57,480 nt of DNA from Bacillota bacterium (GCA_023393125.1 JAEWMQ010000055.1:1-57480); one strand, 5' to 3'. Shown: positions 24,520 to 33,626, counted from the first letter of the stretch. Notes: a model not told the origin generated them from the sequence alone. Numbers and translations: made by a program.

Positions 24520-25893
24520 TTACTGTATCTTTTCTTTTGATCTTCTGGCTTCATAAGTATCTGGAAACTCTGTTATAACTTTATTGAAGTAATTTTGCGA
24601 CTCTATCTTATTGCCAAGCTTTCCTTCTATTTCTCCTAAGGAATATAAACTTTTTCTAGCTATTTGGGAGGTATTGTCATAGATGAGCGCTGCCTCTAGT
24701 TTTCCTTTAGCACTTACATAATCTTCAGCATTCATTAATTGATATCCTTCATTATAAAGTGCAGCTGCAGCTTTTTCATAACAAGCTTCTTTAAGACTTT
24801 CATAAGTGATCTTACTTTCTTCATCTAATAAAGATGGAGCAATATTATATAAAGCTTCTGCAGCTTGAATATAATTTCTTTCTTCTATATATGCCTTTGC
24901 TGTAGCCATTTTATCTTTTTGCTTATAGACACCAAGATGTTTTTCATACTCTTTTACTTCTGCTTCTAACTTTGTATTATCAGCTTCTAATGTAGCTGCT
25001 TTTAACTGAGTATCTTTAATCACCTGATTCAGTTCACCACTTAATTCTTCTTGTTTATTTGTAAGTCGTGTAATTTCTTGTTCATAAGATTTCACCTGAT
25101 TAGGTTGTATCAGAAAATGATAAATGACATACATTGCTATAAGTCCAATAATAAAATAGAGTACTGAATACTTTAACGATAGACTACGATCAATCACACG
25201 TATAGGCCTTACTTTTTTAGAAGACTGGCTAGTTGGAATAAACTCTAATTCATATGGCTGAATCGTAGATGTATCTTCACCGCTAAGCGCCTTAAAATAT
25301 CTTAGTGCCTTTTGATGTCCACTATCTATTTTAAGCACACTCTTTATTTGTTCATTAGCTTTGTAAAATTGTTTATCTTGCATATAGCATAACCCTAGTA
25401 ATACCTTTGCTTCTGCAAATTTAGGATTGTTACTTACTGCCTTCTTTAATCTTATAATAGCTACATCAGTATTCCTTTGCTTTAAATACTCTAAGGCCTT
25501 ATTGTATAAATGAATCCCTTCCTTATAACTAACTAACTGCTTAGGCGATTTTTGGACTTCATTAATATAATGCGCAGATAATTCATCTTCCTTGTTTAAA
25601 GAATGACTTATAACCCATTCTTTTAATGCCTCCCCCACTCTGCCTACTTCAAAATAAATAAGTCCTAATAGATTTCTTGCTTCTGTATTATATTTATTAA
25701 GATGAAGGGCTTTTTGTAAAAAAGCCGTTGCTAAGGTTAGATTTCTTTCCTTTGCTGCATCATACCCCCTGTTATAGTAAGTGATACTCCCCTCCCAGAC
25801 TTCTTTAACCCAATCTATTTTATGGTGGCAGTTATGGCAATACACGTCATGATTTGCTTTGTTTCCACAATACGGGCATACATACTCCATCAT
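24520..25893 (-). CDS. Zinc-ribbon TPR membrane protein
   Basis: A 457-residue protein with four recognisable parts. Residues 1-25 hold a zinc ribbon (CPYCG, CHNC). TPR repeats fill about 35-200, then comes one membrane helix near 240-265 (LYFIIGLIAMYVIYHFL) and a coiled coil near 270-320. C-terminal TPRs (about 325-455) should lie outside the membrane. Only GGGG at 25899-25896 fits as a ribosome binding site, so the ATG at 25893 is chosen over one four codons upstream. The upstream ORF ends one base before it. It probably scaffolds a complex, partner unknown. Confidence 0.8.
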   Translation of the reverse strand: MMEYVCPYCGNKANHDVYCHNCHHKIDWVKEVWEGSITYYNRGYDAAKERNLTLATAFLQKALHLNKYNTEARNLLGLIYFEVGRVGEALKEWVISHSLNKEDELSAHYINEVQKSPKQLVSYKEGIHLYNKALEYLKQRNTDVAIIRLKKAVSNNPKFAEAKVLLGLCYMQDKQFYKANEQIKSVLKIDSGHQKALRYFKALSGEDTSTIQPYELEFIPTSQSSKKVRPIRVIDRSLSLKYSVLYFIIGLIAMYVIYHFLIQPNQVKSYEQEITRLTNKQEELSGELNQVIKDTQLKAATLEADNTKLEAEVKEYEKHLGVYKQKDKMATAKAYIEERNYIQAAEALYNIAPSLLDEESKITYESLKEACYEKAAAALYNEGYQLMNAEDYVSAKGKLEAALIYDNTSQIARKSLYSLGEIEGKLGNKIESQNYFNKVITEFPDTYEARRSKEKIQ

Positions 25894-25894
25894 C

Positions 25895-26068
25895 TTATTC
25901 CCCATCCTTCGTCTCTCTTAAAACACTTGCTTCATTATAAATGTCACGATCAAAAAACTTAAATATATCGATTATATCCTTCATATCTTCTTGGCCAATG
26001 TGCTCTTCTATACGGTTTACATTTAAAATAGGTTTAAACTTCTCTAGTTCTTTATCAAAATTAATCAT
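25895..26068 (-). CDS. 57-residue protein translationally coupled to the zinc-ribbon TPR gene
   Basis: A small acidic, helical protein starting MINFDKELEKFKPILNVNRI and containing EDMKDIIDIFKFFDRDIY. A textbook AGGGGG lies 4 bases before the ATG. Its TAA is separated by one base from the ATG of the next gene, and the ribosome binding site of that gene lies in its last codons. That arrangement argues that it is real. I do not recognise a family. Confidence 0.75.
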   Translation of the reverse strand: MINFDKELEKFKPILNVNRIEEHIGQEDMKDIIDIFKFFDRDIYNEASVLRETKDGE

Positions 26069-26235
26069 TTTTCCCCCTCTTTCTCTTTAAATAATAAAAA
26101 TATATATAAATATTGTCAATTATTCTTATTTTATAGTACAACGTACCAATTAGTTTATCAATACAAATCGTTTAATTTTACTCTATTTTTCAAAGCTTTT
26201 TATCTTATCATTATGAGTGTTTTACTCCTCGTGAC

Positions 26236-26264
26236 TTGACAGTTTCCTAAAAACTCTGTACCCT
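26236..26264 (+). promoter_or_regulatory. Candidate promoter of the ArsR-aminotransferase pair
   Basis: A consensus TTGACA (26236-26241), a 17-base spacer, then a poor -10, TACCCT (26259-26264). A weak -10 is common where a regulator acts. Confidence 0.45.
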
Positions 26265-26307
26265 AAATATTAAAATAATGTGTCTTCACATAAAAGAGGT
26301 GTTCGCG

Positions 26308-26664
26308 ATGTCCCAAAAAATAGATACTTGTACTTGTACCATCATCCATGAAGATGTCGTACAAGCTGCTTATAAGACTATGCTCCCAGCTGATACAATC
26401 ACTAGCTTATCTGAACTTTTTAAGATTTTTGGCGATCCTACTCGCATTAAAATTCTTAATGCACTCAAATATTCTGAGATGTGTGTGTGTGACCTCGCTG
26501 CTTGTTTAAGTATGACACATTCAGCTATTTCACATCAGCTACGTGTTTTAAAGGCCTATAACCTTGTCAAACCACGTAAAGAGGGGAAAGTTGTTTACTA
26601 TTCTTTAGCCGACTTACATGTTACGGCGATCTTAAATACAGGTCTTGAACATATCAATGAATAA
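26308..26664 (+). CDS. ArsR/SmtB-family metal-sensing repressor, CadC-like
   Basis: A 118-residue winged-helix repressor. The N-terminal CTCT pair (Cys8, Cys10) and the MCVCDLA motif in the alpha-3 helix reproduce the Cys set that binds Cd/Pb/Zn in CadC-type sensors. The recognition part is MTHSAISHQLRVLKAYNLV. GAGGTG lies 6 bases before the ATG at 26308, so the in-frame codon ten residues upstream is rejected. Unusually, no metal pump follows. The next gene, 20 bases on, is an aminotransferase. Confidence 0.85.
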   Translation: MSQKIDTCTCTIIHEDVVQAAYKTMLPADTITSLSELFKIFGDPTRIKILNALKYSEMCVCDLAACLSMTHSAISHQLRVLKAYNLVKPRKEGKVVYYSLADLHVTAILNTGLEHINE

Positions 26665-26684
26665 AACTAAAGGTGGGGATATAT

Positions 26685-27863
26685 ATGAATGAACTATTTT
26701 CAGATCGTATTTTAAACACAAAAAAATCATTTATTAGAGAGATTCTTAAAGTAACTCAAAATAAAGAAGTCATCTCTTTTGCTGGTGGGCTTCCAAATCC
26801 TATTTCTTTTCCTATGGAAGCACTTAAAACTTCTATGAATAGGGTAGTCGATGAAAATGGCGCTAGTGCTTTTCAATATGCTACCACTGAGGGTTATTTA
26901 CCTTTACGCGAGCAAATTGCTGCCCGCTACGAAAAACGTTTTGGTTTAAAAGTAAGTCCTAGTGATATTTTAATTACTAGTGGTTCTCAACAAGCACTTG
27001 ACCTTATTGGTAAAGTTTTAATCAATAAAGATGACCATGTGCTTATCGAAAAACCTGGCTACTTAGGAACTATCCAAGCCTTATCACTTTATGAACCACA
27101 GTTTCACGGTATTGATTTATTAGAAGATGGTTTAGATATTAAGGCTTTAGCAAAAGCACTTCAAGATTATTCACCAAAATTACTTTACACTGTTCCTAAC
27201 TTCCAAAATCCTACAGGTCTTACATACAGTAGAGAAAAACGTCAAGCTATTTGTGAGCTACTTCAATCAACTTCTACCTATCTTATTGAAGATGATCCCT
27301 ATGGCGAACTTCGTTTTTCAGGGGAAGATTTGCCTTATATCGGTTCCCATGGTTTAGACCATAGTATTTTATTAGGCTCATTTTCTAAAGTTGTTACTCC
27401 TGGTATGCGTATTGGTTGGATTTGTACAACAGACAGTATGCTTATGGATAAACTCATCATTGCAAAGCAAGCTTCTGACTTACATACTAATTTCTTTTCA
27501 CAATGTGTGATCTCTGATTATCTTGCTCATAATGATTTAGATGAACATATTAGTAAAATTAAAGTCCTTTATAAAGAACAAAGCTCTGCTATGGTAACAG
27601 CTATTAAAGCTTATTTCCCTGGCAATATAAAAATCACTGTTCCTGAAGGCGGTATGTTCTTATGGGCTACTCTACCAGAAGGTGAGTCCTCTTTAGACTT
27701 ATTCAATCTTGCTTCCAAGGAAAATGTTGCTTTTGTTCCTGGTGAGCCATTTTATACAGAAGAGCTTACTTCTCGTACTTTCCGTCTTAACTATACTAAT
27801 TCAGATACCCAAACAATAAAGGAAGGTATTAAGCGCTTAGCTAAAGTAATCCAAAATAAATAA
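26685..27863 (+). CDS. PLP-dependent aminotransferase (class I/II, 2-aminoadipate/MocR-like)
   Basis: A 392-residue fold-type I aminotransferase. Signatures are VISFAGGLPNPISFP near residue 25, ILITSGSQQALDLIGKVL, YTVPNFQNPTGLTYS, EDDPYGELRF, and GSFSKVVTPGMRIGW with the PLP lysine near 232. This set is typical of 2-aminoadipate/aromatic or multi-substrate transaminases related to MocR regulators, but there is no HTH domain. GGTGGGG precedes the ATG at 26685. An in-frame GTG lies inside that site. It shares the ArsR promoter. Confidence 0.9.
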   Translation: MNELFSDRILNTKKSFIREILKVTQNKEVISFAGGLPNPISFPMEALKTSMNRVVDENGASAFQYATTEGYLPLREQIAARYEKRFGLKVSPSDILITSGSQQALDLIGKVLINKDDHVLIEKPGYLGTIQALSLYEPQFHGIDLLEDGLDIKALAKALQDYSPKLLYTVPNFQNPTGLTYSREKRQAICELLQSTSTYLIEDDPYGELRFSGEDLPYIGSHGLDHSILLGSFSKVVTPGMRIGWICTTDSMLMDKLIIAKQASDLHTNFFSQCVISDYLAHNDLDEHISKIKVLYKEQSSAMVTAIKAYFPGNIKITVPEGGMFLWATLPEGESSLDLFNLASKENVAFVPGEPFYTEELTSRTFRLNYTNSDTQTIKEGIKRLAKVIQNK

Positions 27864-27867
27864 GATT

Positions 27868-27909
27868 AAAAAGGAGGGATATTACTAAAAGATAATATCC
27901 CTCCTTTTT
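27868..27909. terminator. Bidirectional terminator, 17-bp perfect stem
   Basis: AAAAAGGAGGGATATTA (27868-27884) and its exact complement (27893-27909) lie between convergent genes. A/T runs on both flanks serve both strands. Confidence 0.9.
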
Positions 27910-27937
27910 AATTGACCTAGACTCATTAAGCACCTTC

Positions 27938-28831
27938 TTATAACTTTGACTTAATGTAGTATAAAATTTTTTCTGCAATATTAACACCTGTACAATTTTG
28001 AATGGCTTTAATGTGTGCATTAGAATTAACCTCACATAAAACAGGAGTCTCTTCATCTTCAAAAAGTAGGTCTATACCTAGGAAATCCGCATCCAATGCT
28101 TTACTAACTTCTAGAGCCATTTTACTAAAAGCTTCAGAGGGCTGATAAGCTACTCCCATCCCTCCATTATTAATGTTAGCTCTAAAATCGACCTCGGAAG
28201 TTCTTAGCATCGTCGCTACTATTTCACCTCCTACTATATAAATTCTTACATCCTTACCTTTACTATGTGCCACATATTGTTGATACAAATGAGGTACTGT
28301 CATCAACTCTTTTCGTTTCATGACTAACTCTTCTCTATTTGTTACTAAATAAACTTGCTCTCCAAAGGAGCCAAAGCATTCTTTAACGATCATTGGATAG
28401 CCTAATAACTCTTCTACTTGTAATAAATACTGTTCTTCCTCTTCTACTGCATAAAACATCAATGGCGCCATAATTGTCTTTGGCATATGAATCCCTTTTC
28501 CTGCTAGATACTGAAAGGTCTTTGCTTTATCATCACAAATCTCTATTACTTTTGAGCTATTAAATACCTTTATTCCTAATTGCTCTAACTGCATTGCAAG
28601 CCTTATATCTTTATCTAGAAATAATACAAAATGAGGATATTGATTAAGTTTATCCCCTTTTAAAAAGAGCTTATTTTCTCTTATGCCTATTATAAGGTCA
28701 TTATTAAAAATTAGTTCTAGTGTGATTCCTACTTTAGCACTTGCTTTTTGATAAGTCTCTACCATTTCCATAAAAGTCGATGTTTTAAGTGAACCATTGA
28801 TTATTAACCAGCCTACTGTTTTAGTCATCAT
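27938..28831 (-). CDS. RimK-like ATP-grasp ligase
   Basis: A 297-residue ATP-grasp protein of the RimK/glutamate-ligase group, which forms amide bonds between a carboxylate and an amine. Signatures are ICDDKAKTFQYLAGKGIHMP, GYPMIVKECFGSFGEQVYLV (ATP-binding lysine), QQYVAHSKGKDVRIYIVGGE, FRANINNGG, and LCEVNSNAH (metal ligands). GGAGG precedes the start. The acceptor (protein tail, peptide or cofactor) cannot be deduced. It appears monocistronic. Confidence 0.88.
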   Translation of the reverse strand: MMTKTVGWLIINGSLKTSTFMEMVETYQKASAKVGITLELIFNNDLIIGIRENKLFLKGDKLNQYPHFVLFLDKDIRLAMQLEQLGIKVFNSSKVIEICDDKAKTFQYLAGKGIHMPKTIMAPLMFYAVEEEEQYLLQVEELLGYPMIVKECFGSFGEQVYLVTNREELVMKRKELMTVPHLYQQYVAHSKGKDVRIYIVGGEIVATMLRTSEVDFRANINNGGMGVAYQPSEAFSKMALEVSKALDADFLGIDLLFEDEETPVLCEVNSNAHIKAIQNCTGVNIAEKILYYIKSKL

Positions 28832-28938
28832 ACACTGCCTCCATTCATGCTACTTTCTTCTATTTTAAGTCATTTTATACCTAATAAAAAGTGCCTAGGC
28901 AGTCAACCACTTTAGCACTTTCTCATGAGTCCCTCTTA

Positions 28939-29367
28939 TTAAAGCCACCATTTTCCATCTTCATCTGAATTCATATTAGATGGTTCATCTTTTCTCAAAT
29001 TAAACTGTTCTTGACCATTTCTTTGTACTTCGCCTGGTCTAACATCTTCAAGTGGTCGTAATACTTCACTTCTCTTACTACTTTCTTGTTCTTTATAGTC
29101 TCCCTTATCTTGCTCTTTCTTTTTACTTTTATTCTCTTCTTCTTTTGCTTTCTTTTCTAATTCCTTTTCCTTCATGAGTTTAATTTTTTCCGAGGAAACA
29201 ACTTCTTTCTCTTGCTTCCATGGGTCTATGTATTCTAGTGGACTTTTTTGATAATGCATGCTGATATTGTTGTTTTTTTTCTGTCTTAATGTCCTTTCTA
29301 AACTGAAGCCTACTAAAATTGCTACCCCTATAGCAAGAATAATAGCAACAGTTAAAAATACTTCCAC
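28939..29367 (-). CDS. Small membrane-anchored protein with charged tail
   Basis: A 142-residue protein. Residues 2-22 are a membrane helix (FLTVAIILAIGVAILVG). The rest is highly charged, with a Lys/Glu-rich low-complexity stretch at about 65-100 that is likely helical, and it ends DGKWWL. The start is GTG at 29367, with AGGAGGGGG upstream. I do not recognise it. The low-complexity tail makes homology searches unreliable. Confidence 0.65.
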   Translation of the reverse strand: MEVFLTVAIILAIGVAILVGFSLERTLRQKKNNNISMHYQKSPLEYIDPWKQEKEVVSSEKIKLMKEKELEKKAKEEENKSKKKEQDKGDYKEQESSKRSEVLRPLEDVRPGEVQRNGQEQFNLRKDEPSNMNSDEDGKWWL

Positions 29368-29533
29368 ATGCTCCCCCTCCTATTGCTCTCAATTTTACAT
29401 TTACAATTATACCATATATTTCAAATTTTATACACTTTTTTAACAATTTTTTCTATTTACTTTTTAATTGGTATTGTTCAACATCTTCTTTCTTTTCCTA
29501 GCCCTTTATAACTATTAATTGCTTCCATAATAA

Positions 29534-29592
29534 TAAGGTCAAATAGTAAGCTAGGCTTTCTTCTTCCTAACCTCACTTACTATTTGACCTTA
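29534..29592 (-). terminator. 17-bp inverted repeat downstream of a TPR gene
   Basis: TAAGGTCAAATAGTAAG (29534-29550) and its exact complement (29576-29592) enclose a 25-base loop. The T-run is weak on the minus strand (TTATTATGG), so the terminator role is probable but not certain. Confidence 0.5.
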
Positions 29593-29627
29593 CAAACTCC
29601 ACTCATTTATCTAGCCCTAGCTTCTCT

Positions 29628-30614
29628 TTAATCTTGTATATATCCTGCAAGTTGCTTAAAAATAGGATTCTCAGGTTCAGTAGCATAGGCCTTCTTAAAG
29701 GCCTTACAAGCTAAATCTTTTTCTCCTAGATGATAATACGCAATACCTCTTTCCGCTAAGGCATTCATATCATCTTTTCTTTTATCAAGGTAAAAACTTA
29801 TTTCCTCTACACAACTTCTATACTCACCTATGAGTCCATAAATAAGACCTAGACAATAGTGTGCATTTTCATTATCAGGCTCAAGTTCAATAACTTTTTT
29901 ATAAACCTCTAAAGCTTCATTATACATTTTAAGGCTTAAAAAAATACTTCCCTTACATTCATAACCAATAGCTAGTTCTGGTTCTAAAGCAATAGCTTTG
30001 TTAAAACAACGCACTGCCTTCCCATATAAATCTTTGGCTAGAAACTCATCTGCTTTAGCAAAATACATTTCATATTCAGGGAAATTTAAAATAGATGCAC
30101 CTTCTAAGTCCTTTTTAGCAAAAAGATAATTCATTTGATCTCCCGCATAATTATGTATATACATTGCTACATCTGCAATGACTTTTTCATTCTTTTCAAA
30201 GTAGATGCCTTCTGTCATTTCTTTAGCATCTAATAAGCGAAGTTCTACCGGTAATAATAGAGCCTCTGCTGCTGGTGCTACAATACTATATTTGAAAAAT
30301 AAACGCTCACCATCCATACTTAAATACGTTTTTACTTCACGATAAATGGTAGCTTTCTTATACCAGCCAATTACTTTATTTTGACCTTCTCTATTCTTTG
30401 AAGTCCATACAACTGTTACATCTTCTATTTGTTCATCACCTGTTAAACCACCATCTATTTGCTCTAAGGCAATCTGGTCTAGTCCTTCACCATAGCCATA
30501 ATAATAACCATTTACGTATTGAAAATTATAGCCACAAGTAGGTACTAATTTTTCTTCGTCACCTTCACCTGTATAATATTTCATCCATGGTACATTAATA
30601 AATACAATTCTCAT
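29628..30614 (-). CDS. TPR protein with an uncharacterised N-terminal domain
   Basis: A 328-residue cytosolic protein. The N-terminal 170 residues contain MRIVFINVPWMKYYTGE, TVVWTSKNREGQNKVIGWYK, and TIYREV. The C-terminal part (about 180-325) is TPR repeats, for example FNKAIALEPELAIGYECKG. The GWYKxATIYRE stretch recalls small domains found beside nuclease or EVE-like folds, but I cannot assign it. AAGGAG precedes the ATG. Confidence 0.75.
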   Translation of the reverse strand: MRIVFINVPWMKYYTGEGDEEKLVPTCGYNFQYVNGYYYGYGEGLDQIALEQIDGGLTGDEQIEDVTVVWTSKNREGQNKVIGWYKKATIYREVKTYLSMDGERLFFKYSIVAPAAEALLLPVELRLLDAKEMTEGIYFEKNEKVIADVAMYIHNYAGDQMNYLFAKKDLEGASILNFPEYEMYFAKADEFLAKDLYGKAVRCFNKAIALEPELAIGYECKGSIFLSLKMYNEALEVYKKVIELEPDNENAHYCLGLIYGLIGEYRSCVEEISFYLDKRKDDMNALAERGIAYYHLGEKDLACKAFKKAYATEPENPIFKQLAGYIQD

Positions 30615-30668
30615 GATTTTTCTCCTTTTTGCCGATAAAACTTGTTAATTCTAGTTTATCATCAAAAT

Positions 30669-31805
30669 TTAAAATAGTAAATGTAAAAGCTTTACGAGTA
30701 CATAGCCTATAGGCGCTAGTAAAATAATCCCTATGACATTATACCATGTAAAACACTTGAAATAGGCCTTTGCTTCTTCCTGATACTCTTTTACAAAAAG
30801 CTTATAGGAAATCACACTTGCTAGAGAAGCAATAAGAGTTCCCATGCCACCTATATTTACGCCTAATACTAGCTCCTGCCAGTTTTCTGTAAAAGATGCT
30901 AATAACATAGCCGCTGGTACATTACTAATAACCTGACTCATTATAAGCCCAGTTAAATAGGTATAGCCCTCTCCATTTAAAAAGCTCTGTAAGGTCGTTT
31001 TAATGATAGGAATAGCTGCTAGATTACCTATAAAAATAAAAAAGCCTATAAAAGTAATCAAAAGCGTATAATCTATTTTAAGTAATAGCTGTCTATTCAT
31101 TAAAAGTGTGGTGATTATTGTCATACCAAAAGCAATGCGATAATCTAAAACGCCAACCACAGAGCCTAAAATAATGATAAACAGAACGAGAAAAATAAAA
31201 AGTTGCTTAGGTGACTTCACCTGTACACTTTCCAAAGTAATGGTGATGGCTTCTTTTTCCTCTTTTAATAATAGGCATCCAAGAAAAGCTGCAGCTACAA
31301 TAACAAGTCCACCAACTACTTTTAAAAAGCTCATTAAACTTACATCATAGTATGTATAAATAAAAAGATTTTGCGGATTTCCCATAGGTGTTAGACTACT
31401 TCCCAAGTTAGCAGCTAGTGTCTGAAATACAACCCATTTAATAGGTATTTTACCTAATTTACGTCCTATAATAAGCGTTAGTGGTACAAAGGTAATGAGT
31501 GCCACATCATTTGTCATAAACATAGCTGCAATAAATGTTATACCCACTAAAACAAATCCTGTTTGCTTACTATTTTGACAACGTTTTAACAGGTTAACTG
31601 CTAAATAATCTAATAAAAGCTGTTCTTTAAAGGCAGCAATAACAACCATCAAATTAAATAATAATAAAAGCACCTTAAAATCTATGTATGACCACTTAGG
31701 CATTTCCCAAAAACAAGAAATGGCTGCTAATACTATAGCTACTGTAAGTACCATTTCTCTTTTAACCCAAGCTTTAAACTTCGTTAGTCCAATGTGCCGG
31801 TTCAT
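30669..31805 (-). CDS. ArsB/SLC13-type anion permease
   Basis: A 378-residue membrane carrier of the ion-transporter superfamily (CitMHS/ArsB/DASS), with about eleven helices. The two inverted half-signatures are FMTNDVALITFVPLTLI followed by LGSSLTPMGNPQNLFIYTYY, and SNVPAAMLLASF. The substrate could be a di- or tricarboxylate, arsenite or Na+/H+ and is not decided. GAGGGG lies 12 bases before the ATG, a long spacing. It is close to the TPR gene, with 54 bases between. Confidence 0.8.
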   Translation of the reverse strand: MNRHIGLTKFKAWVKREMVLTVAIVLAAISCFWEMPKWSYIDFKVLLLLFNLMVVIAAFKEQLLLDYLAVNLLKRCQNSKQTGFVLVGITFIAAMFMTNDVALITFVPLTLIIGRKLGKIPIKWVVFQTLAANLGSSLTPMGNPQNLFIYTYYDVSLMSFLKVVGGLVIVAAAFLGCLLLKEEKEAITITLESVQVKSPKQLFIFLVLFIIILGSVVGVLDYRIAFGMTIITTLLMNRQLLLKIDYTLLITFIGFFIFIGNLAAIPIIKTTLQSFLNGEGYTYLTGLIMSQVISNVPAAMLLASFTENWQELVLGVNIGGMGTLIASLASVISYKLFVKEYQEEAKAYFKCFTWYNVIGIILLAPIGYVLVKLLHLLF

Positions 31806-32202
31806 GCTTTTTCTAATCCCCTCTTTGTTCTTATTTGTCGTTTTTTCTTATAAATGCTTTTCTATTATATCATACTTCAATAGTCTTATAATCACTATTC
31901 TCCTTATCCGCTGAAAATATTATAAAATTTATTCTCGAATTCTTTTGGACTTAAAGGCATTATTTTTATATACTTTTAACAATAATATCCAGCTATTTTA
32001 GTTACTATTGTTCAGTTTCCTGTAAATATCTTCATAAAGAAGCTAAATTAATTAATATTTTGTTATAAACAACAAATTTTTATACTTTGCAATGATTAAT
32101 TTGCTGTTTATTTTTTATCAAAATACCGTTATAATAAGAGACAAGAAGACAAATAATATAACGATTATTATTTTCTCAAAAAAGATTAATGGAGGGCGTA
32201 AT
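31806..32202. other. Divergent intergenic region before fba
   Basis: It holds the upstream regions of the permease (minus) and fba (plus). It is AT-rich with no credible gene. The fba promoter at 32107-32135 is the only element I can support. Confidence 0.5.
32107..32135 (+). promoter_or_regulatory. fba promoter
   Basis: TTTATT (32107-32112), a 17-base spacer, then TATAAT (32130-32135), 67 bases before the start codon. Confidence 0.55.
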
Positions 32203-33066
32203 ATGTTAGTTTCAGCAAAAGACATGTTAAACAAAGCAAGAGACGGTAAATATGCCGTTGGACAATTTAATATTAATAACCTTGAATGGACTAAAGCTAT
32301 TCTTCTTACTGCACAAGAAAACAACTCACCAGTTATTTTAGGTGTATCTGAAGGTGCAGGTAAATATATGGGTGGTTATAAAACAATCGTTGGTATGGTT
32401 AATGGCTTAATTGAAGAATTAAACATTACTGTACCAGTAGCACTTCACTTAGATCACGGTTCATATGAAGGCGCTTTAAAATGCATCGAAGCTGGTTTCT
32501 CTTCAGTTATGTTCGATGGTTCACACTATCCAATCGACGAAAACGTTGCTAAAACAACTGAACTTGTTAAAATCACATCAGAAAAAGGACTTTCTTTAGA
32601 AGCTGAAGTTGGTTCAATCGGTGGTGAAGAAGACGGCGTTGTTGGTGCAGGTGAAATCGCTGATGCTGATGAATGTAAAAAAATTGCTGATCTTGGTGTA
32701 ACAATGCTTGCAGCAGGTATTGGTAATATTCATGGTCAATACCCAGATAACTGGAAAGGTTTAGCATTTGATGCTCTTGAAAAAATCAATGATGCAACAG
32801 GTACTACTCCTCTTGTACTTCACGGTGGTACAGGTATTCCTGAAGAAATGATTAAAAAAGCTATCTCTTTAGGTGTTGCTAAAATCAACGTTAATACAGA
32901 ATGTCAATTATCATTCGCAGCTGCTACACGTGGTTACATTGAAGCTGGTAAAGACCAACAAGGTAAAGGGTTCGACCCACGTAAATTATTAGCTCCAGGT
33001 TTTGAAGCTATTAAAGCAACTGTTAAAGAAAAAATGGAATTATTTGGTTCAGTTAACCAAGCATAA
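32203..33066 (+). CDS. fba: Class II fructose-bisphosphate aldolase
   Basis: A 287-residue zinc aldolase that cleaves fructose 1,6-bisphosphate in glycolysis. The zinc-binding segment is ALHLDHGSYEGALKCIEAGF near residue 80, and the catalytic and phosphate parts are SLEAEVGSIGGEED and LVLHGGTGIPEE. GGAGGG fixes the ATG at 32203. An upstream in-frame extension has no coding character. Codon use is strongly biased to GGT, GCT and GAA, as expected for a highly expressed gene and unlike its neighbours. It is monocistronic with a strong terminator. Confidence 0.95.
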   Translation: MLVSAKDMLNKARDGKYAVGQFNINNLEWTKAILLTAQENNSPVILGVSEGAGKYMGGYKTIVGMVNGLIEELNITVPVALHLDHGSYEGALKCIEAGFSSVMFDGSHYPIDENVAKTTELVKITSEKGLSLEAEVGSIGGEEDGVVGAGEIADADECKKIADLGVTMLAAGIGNIHGQYPDNWKGLAFDALEKINDATGTTPLVLHGGTGIPEEMIKKAISLGVAKINVNTECQLSFAAATRGYIEAGKDQQGKGFDPRKLLAPGFEAIKATVKEKMELFGSVNQA

Positions 33067-33076
33067 TTCTTTTTAT

Positions 33077-33118
33077 AAAAGAAGGTATTGTAACTCTACA
33101 ATACCTTCTTTTATTTTA
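33077..33118 (+). terminator. fba terminator
   Basis: A 16-bp perfect stem AAAAGAAGGTATTGTA with its complement, tetraloop ACTC, followed by ATTTTATA. Confidence 0.9.
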
Positions 33119-33407
33119 TACTTTATATTTTTTCTTTAAGTATGACATTTTTTTAAATGTATATACTAAATATATTGTTTATATACTTGATTTTAAGATT
33201 TTATATATAAAATGCGATTATTCATAAACAATAACCTTATTTTCAACTCATGCTTACTACCAACTTAATAGGAAAAAAATACTAGAATAAAAAAAATCAT
33301 ATTACACATATTAATACCATAGTAACCGCAAAACATTCCACCTCTTCAAAGAGCATAGAATATTTCGTGGCTACTAAAAAACAAAAACCTTATAGGGGGC
33401 AACCATT
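33119..33407. other. AT-rich gap before the SASP gene
   Basis: No reading frame or repeat that I can support. It must contain the forespore (sigma-G type) promoter of the SASP gene, but I found no clear match to that consensus. Confidence 0.4.
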
Positions 33408-33572
33408 ATGTCAAACAAACAAGCTTTTGAATCTATGAAATACGAAGTAGCAAAAGAAGTTGGAGTACCTTTAAAACAAGGATACAACGGAGATCTTACA
33501 GCTAGAGAAGCTGGTAAAATTGGTGGAACAATCGTACAAAAAGTATTTGAAAGCTACAAAGGATCAAAATAG
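33408..33572 (+). CDS. Alpha/beta-type small acid-soluble spore protein (SASP)
   Basis: A 54-residue DNA-coating spore protein starting MSNKQAFESMKYEVAKEVGV. It has both SASP signatures, the YEVAKEVGV helix and the GDLTAREAGKIGGTIVQKV segment. It saturates spore DNA and protects it, and is later degraded by the Gpr protease. AGGGGG lies 7 bases before the ATG. It is a single gene closed by a 20-bp terminator. Together with spoIIA it marks the host as a spore former. It is slightly shorter than usual (60-70 residues). Confidence 0.93.
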   Translation: MSNKQAFESMKYEVAKEVGVPLKQGYNGDLTAREAGKIGGTIVQKVFESYKGSK

Positions 33573-33577
33573 TTGAT

Positions 33578-33621
33578 AAGCAAGAAAAAACCGTCTCCTT
33601 AGAGACGGTTTTTTCTTGCTT
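33578..33621. terminator. Bidirectional terminator, 20-bp perfect stem
   Basis: Arms 33578-33597 and 33602-33621 are exactly complementary, with loop CTTA. A6 and T6 runs inside the arms serve the SASP gene and the convergent oppA. Confidence 0.92.
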
Positions 33622-33626
33622 AATTC

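Noticed and set aside
32092..32202. N-terminal extension of aldolase
   Set aside because: It overlaps the promoter (TATAAT at 32130-32135). The family starts at MLVSAKDML, with GGAGGG before it.
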